Source: Allomuricauda sp. CP2A | Lineage (GTDB): Bacteria > Bacteroidota > Bacteroidia > Flavobacteriales > Flavobacteriaceae | DNA length: 64,000 nucleotides | Direction of reading: 5' to 3' | Assembly (NCBI RefSeq): GCF_001683915.1 | Contig: NZ_LXTT01000026.1 | Location: 186,001 to 250,000 of the forward strand | Shown: positions 1 to 7,780 of the stretch, piece after piece | Numbering within the stretch: position 1 is the first letter of the stretch | How the letters are laid out: every line of letters begins with the position of its first letter | Program-made: the position numbers and the translations under genes | Notes under the pieces: generated by a model | What the model was told of the DNA's origin: nothing | Database searches by the model: none | Seen by the model: the letters and a program-made list of their open reading frames with translations, nothing else

Positions 1-493
1 TATCTTTTCTAAAACTTATGGTGGATGACAGCCTAATTTGGTCGTCTGTTTTTCTGAGCTTCCTCCCTTCCTGCGCATTCAACCCATACCTAAAGATGGC
101 TTCATTGTTCCAGTTCAAGTATCTGAATTTGTAGTTCCTGCCAAACCGCATACTGGCCAAGGCCGAAACTGAGTTGTCCCCACCTGCGTTCCAATTTACG
201 AAGGAAACCTCGTTGATGTTCATTCCAAACTCATTGATTTTCTCCCAAAATGAGGTTGGCTCAAAACGGCTGTACCACTTGCGAACTGGTTTTATGCGAT
301 TTAAAACAGCCCTGGGGTCGGTGAGCTTTGCCCCCCTTGTCACATATTTTAGTTTGACATCTTTAATGCGTATTACCTTGAAAGTATAATCTGTACTGTC
401 GGATTTAAGCTCAAAAACCTTATATGGGGCAACTTGCGCTTTGGCCGACAGGAAAACAGTAAGGAACAGAATTATAAAAAAGTTTAATCGCAT
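1..493 (-). CDS. DUF3078-type secreted protein, C-terminal part cut by window edge
   Basis: The reading frame starts at the ATG at 493-491 and stays open to the left edge (164 codons visible). The N-terminus is a signal peptide (MRLNFFIILFLTVFLSAKAQ). Later comes FVNWNAGGDNSVSALAS, which resembles the NW-AGG-NS-S motif of DUF3078 proteins, a Bacteroidota family thought to be outer-membrane beta-barrel-like; the role is unknown. The start overlaps the stop of dxs by 10 bases, so the two are probably co-transcribed, dxs first. The family call rests on this motif and the signal peptide only. Confidence 0.8.
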   Translation of the reverse strand, partial: MRLNFFIILFLTVFLSAKAQVAPYKVFELKSDSTDYTFKVIRIKDVKLKYVTRGAKLTDPRAVLNRIKPVRKWYSRFEPTSFWEKINEFGMNINEVSFVNWNAGGDNSVSALASMRFGRNYKFRYLNWNNEAIFRYGLNAQEGRKLRKTDDQIRLSSTISFRKD

Positions 494-2262
494 TGGTTTA
501 AGGTTGATTTTATATAGGAATGTAGGGCATCAAAATCTATACCAGCAAGCCTGTGGGTCTCCTCCATTGTTCCGTGTTCCACAAAATTATCCGGAATCCC
601 AAAGACTGTAACAGGTTTGTGGATCCGCTCTTCATTTGCATATTCCAACACTGCGGAACCAAATCCACCCATCTTGCAGCCGTCCTCTACAGTTATGATA
701 TGATCGTACTTTTTAAAAATAGTGCTTAGGCACTTTTTATCCAAGGGTTTTACAAAGCGCATATCGTAATGGCCTATGGTTTCCGGATGATCTAGAGTGT
801 CCAATACCCGAACAATTTCATTTCCAATATGACCCATGGTGAGGACCGCTATTTTTGATCCTTCCTTTAAACAACGAGCTGTACCTATTTCAATGGGCTC
901 AAAGTTGTTTTTCCAATCCAAAGTCACGCCACGTCCTCTGGGATATCGAATGGCAATGGGGCCCTTTAACCCTATTTGGGCCGTATACATAATGTTTCTG
1001 AGCTCCATTTCGTTCATGGGAGCGAAGAGGATAAGGTTGGGGATACATCGCAAATAGGCCATATCAAAAACGCCATGATGGGTTGGGCCATCCTGGCCCA
1101 CCAATCCAGCACGATCCAAACAAAAAATGACCGGAAGATTTTGAAGTGCCACGTCGTGGATCACTTGGTCATAGGCCCGTTGCAAAAAGGTGGAGTAGAT
1201 GTTGCAAAAGGGAACAAGCCCCTGTGTGGCCATCCCTGCGGCAAGGGTAACGGCGTGCTGCTCTGCAATGCCCACATCAAATGCCCGATCGGGCATTTTG
1301 TCCATCATATATTTTAAGGAACTCCCGGTAGGCATTGCTGGAGTGATGCCCACTATTTTTTTATTTTTTTCGGCAAGCTCCACCAAAGTAATCCCAAAAA
1401 CATCTTGATATTTGGGTGGTTGTGCCTCTTGGGACTTTTTGAGCCGCTCCCCTGTTACCTTATCAAATCTACCGGGAGCATGGTAGACGACTTGGTCTTC
1501 TTCCGCCTTTTTTAGGCCTTTTCCCTTAGTGGTGATGATATGAAGGAGTTTGGGACCTTCAATATTTTTCAATCGCTGCAATTCATGGACCAAAGCTTTT
1601 ACATCATGTCCATCCACAGGTCCTGAATACTTCAAGTTCAAGCATTCAAAAATATTCTCATCCTTGGCAGTCCCAGCTTTTACATTGGTGAGATACTTTT
1701 TTAGGGCGCCCACACTGGGGTCAATTCCGATGGCGTTATCGTTAAGGACAATAAGGGCATTCACATCCGTGACACCAAGATGGTTGAGCCCTTCAAAGGC
1801 CATTCCACTCGCAATGGAGGCATCACCCACCACCGCAATATGTTGTTTGGAAAGTTCCCCTTTTAATTTTGAGGCCATGGCCATTCCCAAAATAGCGGAA
1901 ATGGCGGTTGAGCTGTGCCCGGTGCCAAAATCGTCATACTCACTTTCACTTCGTTTGGGAAAACCACTAATCCCACCCAGTTGTCTGTTGGTGTCAAAGA
2001 TTTCCTTTCTGCCCGTCAAGATTTTATGGCCATAGGCTTGGTGACCCACGTCCCAAATGAGCTTATCCAGAGGGGTATCAAAAACATAATGCAGGGCTAT
2101 GGTAAGTTCCACAACCCCCAAACTGGCCCCTAAATGCCCCTCTTTGGTAGATACAATATCAATGATAAACTCCCTAAGCTCTTGGGCAAGTTTGGGCAAC
2201 TCATCCAAAGCCAGTTTTTTGAGATCTTGAGGGGAACCGATATGTGTTAAAAGCTTTTCCAA
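484..2262 (-). CDS. dxs: 1-deoxy-D-xylulose-5-phosphate synthase
   Basis: Cytoplasmic thiamine-diphosphate enzyme that condenses pyruvate and glyceraldehyde-3-phosphate, the entry step of the MEP isoprenoid pathway. It would feed the polyprenyl synthase and lycopene cyclase encoded 14 kb away. Visible features are the N-terminal DLKKLALDELPKLAQELR, STKEGHLGASLG, the ThDP-binding GDASIASG...LNDNAIGID region and the transketolase central/C-terminal domains (GIAEQHAVTLAAGMA). I chose the TTG at 2262, which begins LEKLLTHIGSP and gives 592 residues, the usual family length. Another in-frame TTG at 2295 would add 11 residues (PIIGTFVFYS) that do not look like the family. No ATG is available nearby. 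Divergent from tadA. Confidence 0.95.
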   Translation of the reverse strand: MEKLLTHIGSPQDLKKLALDELPKLAQELREFIIDIVSTKEGHLGASLGVVELTIALHYVFDTPLDKLIWDVGHQAYGHKILTGRKEIFDTNRQLGGISGFPKRSESEYDDFGTGHSSTAISAILGMAMASKLKGELSKQHIAVVGDASIASGMAFEGLNHLGVTDVNALIVLNDNAIGIDPSVGALKKYLTNVKAGTAKDENIFECLNLKYSGPVDGHDVKALVHELQRLKNIEGPKLLHIITTKGKGLKKAEEDQVVYHAPGRFDKVTGERLKKSQEAQPPKYQDVFGITLVELAEKNKKIVGITPAMPTGSSLKYMMDKMPDRAFDVGIAEQHAVTLAAGMATQGLVPFCNIYSTFLQRAYDQVIHDVALQNLPVIFCLDRAGLVGQDGPTHHGVFDMAYLRCIPNLILFAPMNEMELRNIMYTAQIGLKGPIAIRYPRGRGVTLDWKNNFEPIEIGTARCLKEGSKIAVLTMGHIGNEIVRVLDTLDHPETIGHYDMRFVKPLDKKCLSTIFKKYDHIITVEDGCKMGGFGSAVLEYANEERIHKPVTVFGIPDNFVEHGTMEETHRLAGIDFDALHSYIKSTLNQCD

Positions 2263-2345
2263 TGAATAAAAAACAAAAGTACCTATAATCGGCAAAATTA
2301 TTTTATGTGTAGCTTAGCCATCTCAAAAAATCTTTACAAATAATT

Positions 2346-2795
2346 GTGGAAAATCCGTTTGATGACACTTATTTTATGAAGAAGGCCCTTCAGGAGGCCG
2401 AAATAGCTTTTGAAAATGGAGAAGTGCCCGTTGGGGCGGTCATTGTGGTGAACAACAGAATTATTGGAAGGGCCCATAACCTTACGGAGCGATTGATGGA
2501 TGTTACGGCACATGCCGAGATGCAGGCCATTACCGCCGCATCCAATTTCTTGGGGGGTAAATATCTGCAAGGGTGTACACTGTATGTCACGCTGGAGCCT
2601 TGCCAAATGTGTGCAGGGGCACTGTATTGGAGCCAGATTTCAAGGGTGGTCTATGGCGCTTCGGATTTGGAGCGTGGCTTTAGTGTCATGGGGAGCCACT
2701 TACATCCAAAAACAGAGGTTGTTGGAGGGATTTTGGAAAATGAAGCGGCAGAATTGCTGAAACGCTTCTTTATACAACGAAGAAACTTGAACTAA
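2346..2795 (+). CDS. tadA: tRNA-specific adenosine deaminase
   Basis: Zinc deaminase expected to convert A34 to inosine in the wobble position of tRNA-Arg(ACG). The 149-residue protein has the cytidine-deaminase zinc motifs: HAE at 56-58 (zinc His and catalytic Glu) and PCQMC at 85-89 (two zinc Cys). The start is a GTG at 2346; an ATG at 2376 (MKKALQEAE) is an alternative that would remove ten residues. It is divergent from dxs with an 83-base gap and convergent with the cold-shock gene across a shared terminator. Confidence 0.92.
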   Translation: MENPFDDTYFMKKALQEAEIAFENGEVPVGAVIVVNNRIIGRAHNLTERLMDVTAHAEMQAITAASNFLGGKYLQGCTLYVTLEPCQMCAGALYWSQISRVVYGASDLERGFSVMGSHLHPKTEVVGGILENEAAELLKRFFIQRRNLN

Positions 2796-2797
2796 AA

Positions 2798-2820
2798 AAC
2801 CCCCGGAAAAACCGAGGGTT
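2798..2820. terminator. Hairpin terminator between tadA and csp
   Basis: AACCCCCGG and CCGAGGGTT pair (one mismatch) around an AAAAA loop, with A/T runs on both sides. The hairpin lies just after the tadA stop and between two convergent genes, so it probably works for both strands. Confidence 0.7.
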
Positions 2821-2845
2821 GGTAAAAAATCAAAATAAAATATTG

Positions 2846-3040
2846 TTATCCGATTACCTGCACTTGTGCAGCAACCCTTCCTTTTCTTCCTTCTTCTTCC
2901 TCGTATTCTACTTTGTCGCCTTCGTTCAATTCCACTCCGTTCAATGCAGTTACATGAACAAAGATGTCTTTTCCTGTTTCGTCGTTTGTAATGAACCCAT
3001 AACCTTTGGATCCATTAAAAAATTTTACTGTACCGGTCAT
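2846..3040 (-). CDS. Cold-shock domain protein
   Basis: A 64-residue single cold-shock domain that binds single-stranded nucleic acid. RNP1 is KGYGFI (12-17) and RNP2 is DIFVHV (25-30), and the whole protein matches the compact CspA beta-barrel. The acidic EYEEEEGRKG loop is common in Bacteroidota versions. It is a stand-alone gene with about 80 bases of AT-rich leader separating it from the gene at 3120. CspA-type genes often have regulatory leaders, but I see no clear structure here. Confidence 0.93.
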   Translation of the reverse strand: MTGTVKFFNGSKGYGFITNDETGKDIFVHVTALNGVELNEGDKVEYEEEEGRKGRVAAQVQVIG

Positions 3041-3119
3041 TAAAAAAATAATTTGTTAAAATACTAAAGTATACTTTTTTGTGACGCTTTGGATGAATAT
3101 AGTATTAAATCTTGGAAAA

Positions 3120-3383
3120 TTATTGATTCCCAGTATTTTTGCCCTCCTTATCCCGCATTTTCTTAATATTGTCTTTGTTGAGCATGTAATCTTTCATGTT
3201 TTTACGCTTACTTTCCTTGTACAGGAAAAGGGGCATGGCCACCAAAAAAAGCCCCACAGTTCCCAAACCAATATATTTTTGGGCTGAAGCAGCCTGTTCT
3301 TCTTCAAGGGAAAAACCATAAACAATCGAGGAAAACGAGAGCAGGGTTATAAGTACAATAATATGTTTTAGCTTGATTTTCAT
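3120..3383 (-). CDS. Small membrane or secreted protein downstream of the ClC gene, function unknown
   Basis: I do not recognise a family. The 87 residues show an N-terminal hydrophobic segment resembling a signal peptide (MKIKLKHIIVLITLLSFSSI), then a second hydrophobic stretch (GLGTVGLFLVAMPLFLY) followed by a strongly basic/charged tail (KESKRKNMKDYM...KMRDKEGK). It probably has one membrane helix with the charged tail in the cytoplasm. The start overlaps the stop of the chloride-channel gene by 4 bases (ATGA), so translation is probably coupled and the products may act together. Confidence 0.75.
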   Translation of the reverse strand: MKIKLKHIIVLITLLSFSSIVYGFSLEEEQAASAQKYIGLGTVGLFLVAMPLFLYKESKRKNMKDYMLNKDNIKKMRDKEGKNTGNQ

Positions 3384-5164
3384 TGGCTGTAATTGATCAA
3401 TTTTCTGCGATAGGCTGTCAATAATTTCGATTTTGAGATAAATCCTTCATATTTTCCATCTTTAATGACGGGCAGGTTCCAAGCGCCACTATCCTGAAAC
3501 TTTTTCATCACCTGTTTCATGGTATCCTTGCCATAGAAAATATGTTCGGGAGGAGCGTGCATCAGATTTTTTACATAAACGGTATCATAAAGTTCTGTGT
3601 CAAACATGAATTGTCGAATATCATCCAATACGATAATCCCGATGAGTTTTCTTTCATCATCCAAAACAGGAAAAATGTTTCGTTTGGACTTTGAAACGGA
3701 TTGGTGCAGCATTTCACCCAAGGACATATTTGGGTGAACGGCCTTGAAGTTTTTTTCGATCACATCGTCAATTTGCATGAGTCCCAATACCATTTGATCT
3801 TTATTGTGGGAAAGCAATGCGCCAATTTTCGCCAATTCCTTGGTGTAAATGGTATAATCCAAGGCGTTTTTTGTGGTTAGATACGAAATGGAAGCCGTTA
3901 TCATCAAGGGAACAAAAAGCTCGTAGCCTCCAGTGATTTCAGCAATCAAGAAAATGGCGGTCAAGGGGGCGTGGATTACCCCTGCGATCAAACCCGCCAT
4001 GCCAATGAGCGTGAAATTACTTTCGGAAACGGAAAAACCAAGCCCCAGATTGTTGATGACCTTGGCCACCACATTGCCCAGTGCACTTCCCATGACCATG
4101 GTAGGAATGAATATTCCACCGGCTCCGCCAGCAGCAAAGGTTGTGGTCATGGCTATGGCCTTGAAAATGGTGATTCCGAACAAGAGGGCAATCACTACCC
4201 AGATGTTGTTGGTATGCGCATCAAAAGGAGTCTTGCCCAATGCTTTCAAATGGTCGCCTTCCAATAGACTGTTGATAAAACCAAAACCCTCACCGTATAG
4301 CGGAGGAATGGCATAGAGCATGATCCCAATGGCAATACCTCCCACCAGGAGCTTGTATTTTGGACTTTTGAACCGCTTGAAAAACGTAAGAATGGCAAAA
4401 TACATCTTGGTAAAATAGATGGAGGCAAATGCAGTGCCCACACCCAACAAAATATAAAAAGGGGTATCCTTTAACTCAAAGCCTTCAGTTAATGAGAAGC
4501 TGAAAAGTACCTCGTTCCCCAAAAAGAAATAGGAGGTAAGCACCCCGGAAATAGAGGCCAGCAACAGGGGCAGCATGGAAAGCATGGTCAAATCCAGCGT
4601 AAAGACCTCCACGGCAAAAATGATGGCCGCAATGGGGGATTGAAAAATGGATGAAATGGCCCCCGCCGAAGCACAGGCCACCAAAAGGGATCGTGTTTTG
4701 GTATCAATATGAAACAAGCGGCTCAAGTTGGAGCTTATGGCAGAACCGGATTTTACCGCTGGGCCCAACAATCCTACGGAACCCCCGAAGCCAACGGTAA
4801 GTGGTGCGGTAATCAAGGGAGTGTAGATGTCCTTGACTCCCAATAGCCCCCCTTTTTTGGAAAGTGAAAAGATGATGGACGATACGGCATGTTGAAGCGG
4901 TTTCTTTTGGACAAACTTCACATAGAGAAAAACAAAGGTCAGCCCTATGGTGGGAAGGATAAAGTACAACTGGTTCTCTGAAAATATGATTCCCATTTTT
5001 AAGAGGGATTCAATGAAATAGGTGATGTTTTTTAGCGTGACCGCCACCAATCCCGCCAAAAACCCAACGACCAAGCTCATGAGATGGACAAAGGTTTTGT
5101 TGGAGATATTTTTATATCGCCATTTCAGAAAACGGGTCAGAAATTTTTTGCTCTTGTTGGGCAT
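3380..5164 (-). CDS. ClC-family chloride channel or transporter with C-terminal CBS pair
   Basis: Integral membrane protein of 594 residues: the ClC core (about 30-430) followed by two CBS domains (about 450-590), which usually bind adenine nucleotides. The GxFxP-type motif is present (GGIFIPTMVMGSALG). The GREGP motif, which normally carries the gating glutamate, reads GLLGP (131-135), so Leu133 stands where Glu is expected. I place the start at the ATG at 5164 (MPNKSKKFLTRF). A farther ATG at 5221 would read through the aspS terminator hairpin (5191-5216) as protein. The gene is followed by a 4-base overlap with a small membrane protein. Confidence 0.9.
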   Translation of the reverse strand: MPNKSKKFLTRFLKWRYKNISNKTFVHLMSLVVGFLAGLVAVTLKNITYFIESLLKMGIIFSENQLYFILPTIGLTFVFLYVKFVQKKPLQHAVSSIIFSLSKKGGLLGVKDIYTPLITAPLTVGFGGSVGLLGPAVKSGSAISSNLSRLFHIDTKTRSLLVACASAGAISSIFQSPIAAIIFAVEVFTLDLTMLSMLPLLLASISGVLTSYFFLGNEVLFSFSLTEGFELKDTPFYILLGVGTAFASIYFTKMYFAILTFFKRFKSPKYKLLVGGIAIGIMLYAIPPLYGEGFGFINSLLEGDHLKALGKTPFDAHTNNIWVVIALLFGITIFKAIAMTTTFAAGGAGGIFIPTMVMGSALGNVVAKVINNLGLGFSVSESNFTLIGMAGLIAGVIHAPLTAIFLIAEITGGYELFVPLMITASISYLTTKNALDYTIYTKELAKIGALLSHNKDQMVLGLMQIDDVIEKNFKAVHPNMSLGEMLHQSVSKSKRNIFPVLDDERKLIGIIVLDDIRQFMFDTELYDTVYVKNLMHAPPEHIFYGKDTMKQVMKKFQDSGAWNLPVIKDGKYEGFISKSKLLTAYRRKLINYSQ

Positions 5165-5190
5165 GGGGTCAATGATACACTTAAATGTAT

Positions 5191-5216
5191 TAAAAAATCC
5201 CGCTTTAGGCGGGATT
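5191..5216 (-). terminator. Rho-independent terminator after aspS
   Basis: On the minus strand AATCCCGC pairs perfectly with GCGGGATT around a CTAAA loop, followed by a run of T (plus-strand A at 5192-5197). It begins about 10 bases after the aspS stop. This also decides the start of the next gene, because the hairpin would otherwise be translated. Confidence 0.85.
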
Positions 5217-5225
5217 GACATGCTT

Positions 5226-6974
5226 TTAAAGATCTAACTTTAGATGAAGCTCCTTTAACTGTTCCTCATCAATGGTTGCAGGGGCATCGATCATTACGTC
5301 CCTACCGCTATTGTTCTTGGGGAAGGCAATGAAATCACGAATGGTCTCCTGTCCACCCAAAATGGCCACCAATCGGTCCAAGCCAAAGGCGATTCCACCG
5401 TGTGGCGGTGCACCGTATTGGAACGCGTCCATTAAAAACCCGAATTGGGCCTTGGCCTCCTCAGGGGTAAAGCCCAAATGCTTGAACATGGTTGCTTGCA
5501 CTTGCTTGTCATGAATACGGATGGATCCTCCACCTATCTCGTTTCCGTTGAGCACCAAATCATACGCATTGGCTTTTACGGCACCGGGGTCGGTCTCCAA
5601 AAGTTCCAATTGGCCGGGCTTTGGCGAGGTGAACGGGTGGTGCATGGCGTGGTAAGCCCCGGTTTCCTCATCCAATTCCAACAATGGAAAATCCACTACC
5701 CAAAGCGGGGCAAATTCATCTGGTTTTCTGAGGCCGAGTCGGGTTGCCAACTCCATACGAAGGGCACTGAGCTGTGCTCGGGTCTCATTGGTTTTACCTG
5801 AAAGCATACAGATTAGGTCTCCCGGCTTTGCTCCGGTGACTTTGGCCCATTTTGCCAAATCTTCCTGATCATAGAATTTGTCCACAGAAGATTTAAAGGT
5901 GCCATCTCCGTTACATTTTACATAAACCATACCCTTGGCGCCTACTTGTGGGCGTTTTACCCAATCCACCAAAGCATCAATTTCTTTTCGGGTATATTCA
6001 GCTGCTCCGGGAACGGCGATGCCCACCACCAACTCGGCAGTGTTGAAGACATTGAAATCTTTGTGTTGTGCTACGGCGTTCAGCTCCCCGAATTGCATTC
6101 CAAAGCGGATATCAGGCTTGTCATTCCCATACAATCGCATGGCATCATCAAAAGTCATTCTTGGAAATTCCTCCACTTCCACCCCTTTGATTTCTTTCAA
6201 CAAATGCTTGGTAAGGCCTTCAAAGGTATTGAGGATGTCTTCTTGCTCCACAAAGGCCATTTCGCAATCTATCTGGGTAAACTCAGGTTGGCGGTCCGCA
6301 CGAAGATCCTCATCCCTAAAACATTTCACAATCTGAAAATACTTGTCCATGCCACCCACCATCAGCAATTGCTTAAAGGTTTGGGGCGATTGCGGCAGGG
6401 CATAAAATTGGCCCTCGTTCATTCGGCTGGGCACCACAAAATCGCGGGCCCCTTCTGGAGTGGATTTAATGAGATATGGTGTTTCCACATCAATAAAACC
6501 TTGATCAGAAAGGTATTTACGGACTGCCATAGTCACCTTGGACCTGAAGATGAGGTTGTTTTTTACCGGGTTTCTTCGGATGTCCAGATAGCGATACTTC
6601 ATGCGGATATCCTCACCGCCGTCAGTTTCATCCTCAATGGTGAAGGGAGGCAGTAGGGATTTGTTCAGGATAGTGAGTTCACTGACCAAAACCTCGATTT
6701 CCCCAGTGGGAATATTAGGGTTTTTGGATGTTCGTTCAATGACCTGTCCCTTGGCTTGGATAACGGTTTCTCTTCCAAGCTCCCGGGCTTTTTCCAAGAG
6801 CTCCAGAGGGGTGCGTTCCTCATCAAAAACCAATTGGGTGATGCCGTAACGATCCCGAAGATCTACCCATACCACAAAACCTTTGTCCCGTAGCTTATGG
6901 ACCCAACCACTCAATACAACTTCCGACCCGATATGTGAAGCCCTCAAGGCTCCACAAGTATTGCTTCTGTACAT
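5226..6974 (-). CDS. aspS: Aspartyl-tRNA synthetase
   Basis: Class II aminoacyl-tRNA synthetase that charges tRNA-Asp. The 582 residues cover an OB-fold anticodon-binding domain ([19 protein letters not shown]), the class II core with motif 2 ([18 protein letters not shown]), a bacterial insertion (GAD-like, about 290-420), and motif 3 ([13 protein letters not shown]). I chose the ATG at 6974 because MYRSNTCG is the usual family N-terminus; a TTG seven codons upstream (6995) is less likely. A single gene with its own terminator. Confidence 0.96.
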   Translation of the reverse strand: MYRSNTCGALRASHIGSEVVLSGWVHKLRDKGFVVWVDLRDRYGITQLVFDEERTPLELLEKARELGRETVIQAKGQVIERTSKNPNIPTGEIEVLVSELTILNKSLLPPFTIEDETDGGEDIRMKYRYLDIRRNPVKNNLIFRSKVTMAVRKYLSDQGFIDVETPYLIKSTPEGARDFVVPSRMNEGQFYALPQSPQTFKQLLMVGGMDKYFQIVKCFRDEDLRADRQPEFTQIDCEMAFVEQEDILNTFEGLTKHLLKEIKGVEVEEFPRMTFDDAMRLYGNDKPDIRFGMQFGELNAVAQHKDFNVFNTAELVVGIAVPGAAEYTRKEIDALVDWVKRPQVGAKGMVYVKCNGDGTFKSSVDKFYDQEDLAKWAKVTGAKPGDLICMLSGKTNETRAQLSALRMELATRLGLRKPDEFAPLWVVDFPLLELDEETGAYHAMHHPFTSPKPGQLELLETDPGAVKANAYDLVLNGNEIGGGSIRIHDKQVQATMFKHLGFTPEEAKAQFGFLMDAFQYGAPPHGGIAFGLDRLVAILGGQETIRDFIAFPKNNSGRDVMIDAPATIDEEQLKELHLKLDL

Positions 6975-7238
6975 CTTATTAGTTCTGGAGGGCAAATTTA
7001 ATAGGAATACCGAAATCTAAGGTTACATATAGGGATTTTCTGCTGGGACACCATTATTTTAAGGGATTGCCACAAAACTTTATGACTTTATTGGGTGATG
7101 TTTAGGTAACTTTTTCTTAACTTTAAATTTACATTGGGATGGTCATATCCTGAAAAACGGATGTTTTTATCGATTAAATGTATTTAGTGCTATAATCCAA
7201 AGCAACATTAAAATTCTGAAATACAATATATTACGATT
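6975..7238. other. Gene-free AT-rich stretch between aspS and the MORN gene
   Basis: This part holds the aspS promoter and the upstream leader region of the MORN gene. I see no open frame, tRNA or strong hairpin in it. The repeat array and promoter that follow are listed separately. Confidence 0.6.
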
Positions 7239-7293
7239 TTAATGTTAAGTTAATGTAAATTAAACGTTAGATTAATGTTTAATTGATGTAAAA
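7239..7293 (+). repeat. Five tandem 11-bp units upstream of the MORN gene
   Basis: Units begin at 7239, 7250, 7261, 7272 and 7283: TTAATGTTAAG, TTAATGTAAAT, TAAACGTTAGA, TTAATGTTTAA, TTGATGTAAAA. The core is TTAATGT; unit 3 is the most diverged. The 11-bp step keeps all copies on one face of the helix, and the array ends 7 bases before a promoter -7 element. This is most easily read as a transcription-factor binding array. Confidence 0.65.
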
Positions 7294-7299
7294 TTTAAA

Positions 7300-7307
7300 T
7301 ACATTTG
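7300..7307 (+). promoter_or_regulatory. Bacteroidota -7 promoter element (TACATTTG) of the MORN gene
   Basis: A perfect match to TAnnTTTG, 45 bases before the ATG of the MORN-repeat gene. No clean TTTG -33 element sits at the standard distance; the 11-bp array occupies that place, which fits activator-dependent transcription. Confidence 0.6.
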
Positions 7308-7351
7308 TATCGTTATTGATTGATAAAGAATGTTTTAAAAACCCATAAACT

Positions 7352-7702
7352 ATGAAGAAAGCAATATTTATTTTGGCAGTGATGTTTTCGGTTTGTATGT
7401 ATCCGCAAGGTACAGAACCGACTTTGGAAAAAGTGGGGAAAATGGTAAAAGCTACATATTTTCACGAAAACGGTGAAATAGCACAAACAGGCTATTTAAT
7501 GAAAGGTAAACTACACGGCGAATGGCTGATGTATGATGTAAATGGTAAAAAACTTGCCTCTGGCACGTATGATAATGGAACAAGAGTAGGAAAGTGGTTC
7601 TTTTGGGAAGGTGATATTTTGAGAGAAGTGGATTTTACTGACAATCGTATTGTCAATGTAAAAAACTGGAACCAATCTGAAGTTGTTGCCGTTGACAATT
7701 AA
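7352..7702 (+). CDS. Small secreted MORN-repeat protein
   Basis: A 116-residue protein with an N-terminal signal peptide (MKKAIFILAVMFSVCMYPQG) and three consecutive MORN-2-like repeats: YFHENGEIAQTGYLMKGKLH, then GEWLMYDVNGKKLASGTYDN, then GTRVGKWFFWEGDILREVDF. Such proteins are periplasmic or surface located, and some are annotated as YwqK-type antitoxin-like proteins. No toxin gene is adjacent here. It is a single gene with an unusual upstream repeat array and its own strong terminator. The function is unknown. Confidence 0.85.
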   Translation: MKKAIFILAVMFSVCMYPQGTEPTLEKVGKMVKATYFHENGEIAQTGYLMKGKLHGEWLMYDVNGKKLASGTYDNGTRVGKWFFWEGDILREVDFTDNRIVNVKNWNQSEVVAVDN

Positions 7703-7721
7703 GGCCTAAACAAGTTTTAAG

Positions 7722-7758
7722 AAAAAGCCCCGACCATTAATGGTCGGGGCTTTTTTTT
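7722..7758. terminator. Strong bidirectional terminator
   Basis: A perfect palindrome: GCCCCGACCATT (7727-7738) and AATGGTCGGGGC (7739-7750), flanked by A5 and T8. It separates the convergent MORN and RND-pump genes and would end transcription from either side. Confidence 0.92.
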
Positions 7759-7780
7759 GGTTTCTACAACAGCTTGCTTG

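Noticed and set aside
5946-6656. 236-codon open frame on the plus strand
   Set aside because: It is fully antisense to the well-supported aspS gene; its product shows no domain and arises from the codon bias of the real gene.
7352-7702. MORN protein as antitoxin of a toxin-antitoxin pair
   Set aside because: Some relatives carry that label, but no toxin-like gene lies next to it and it has a signal peptide.
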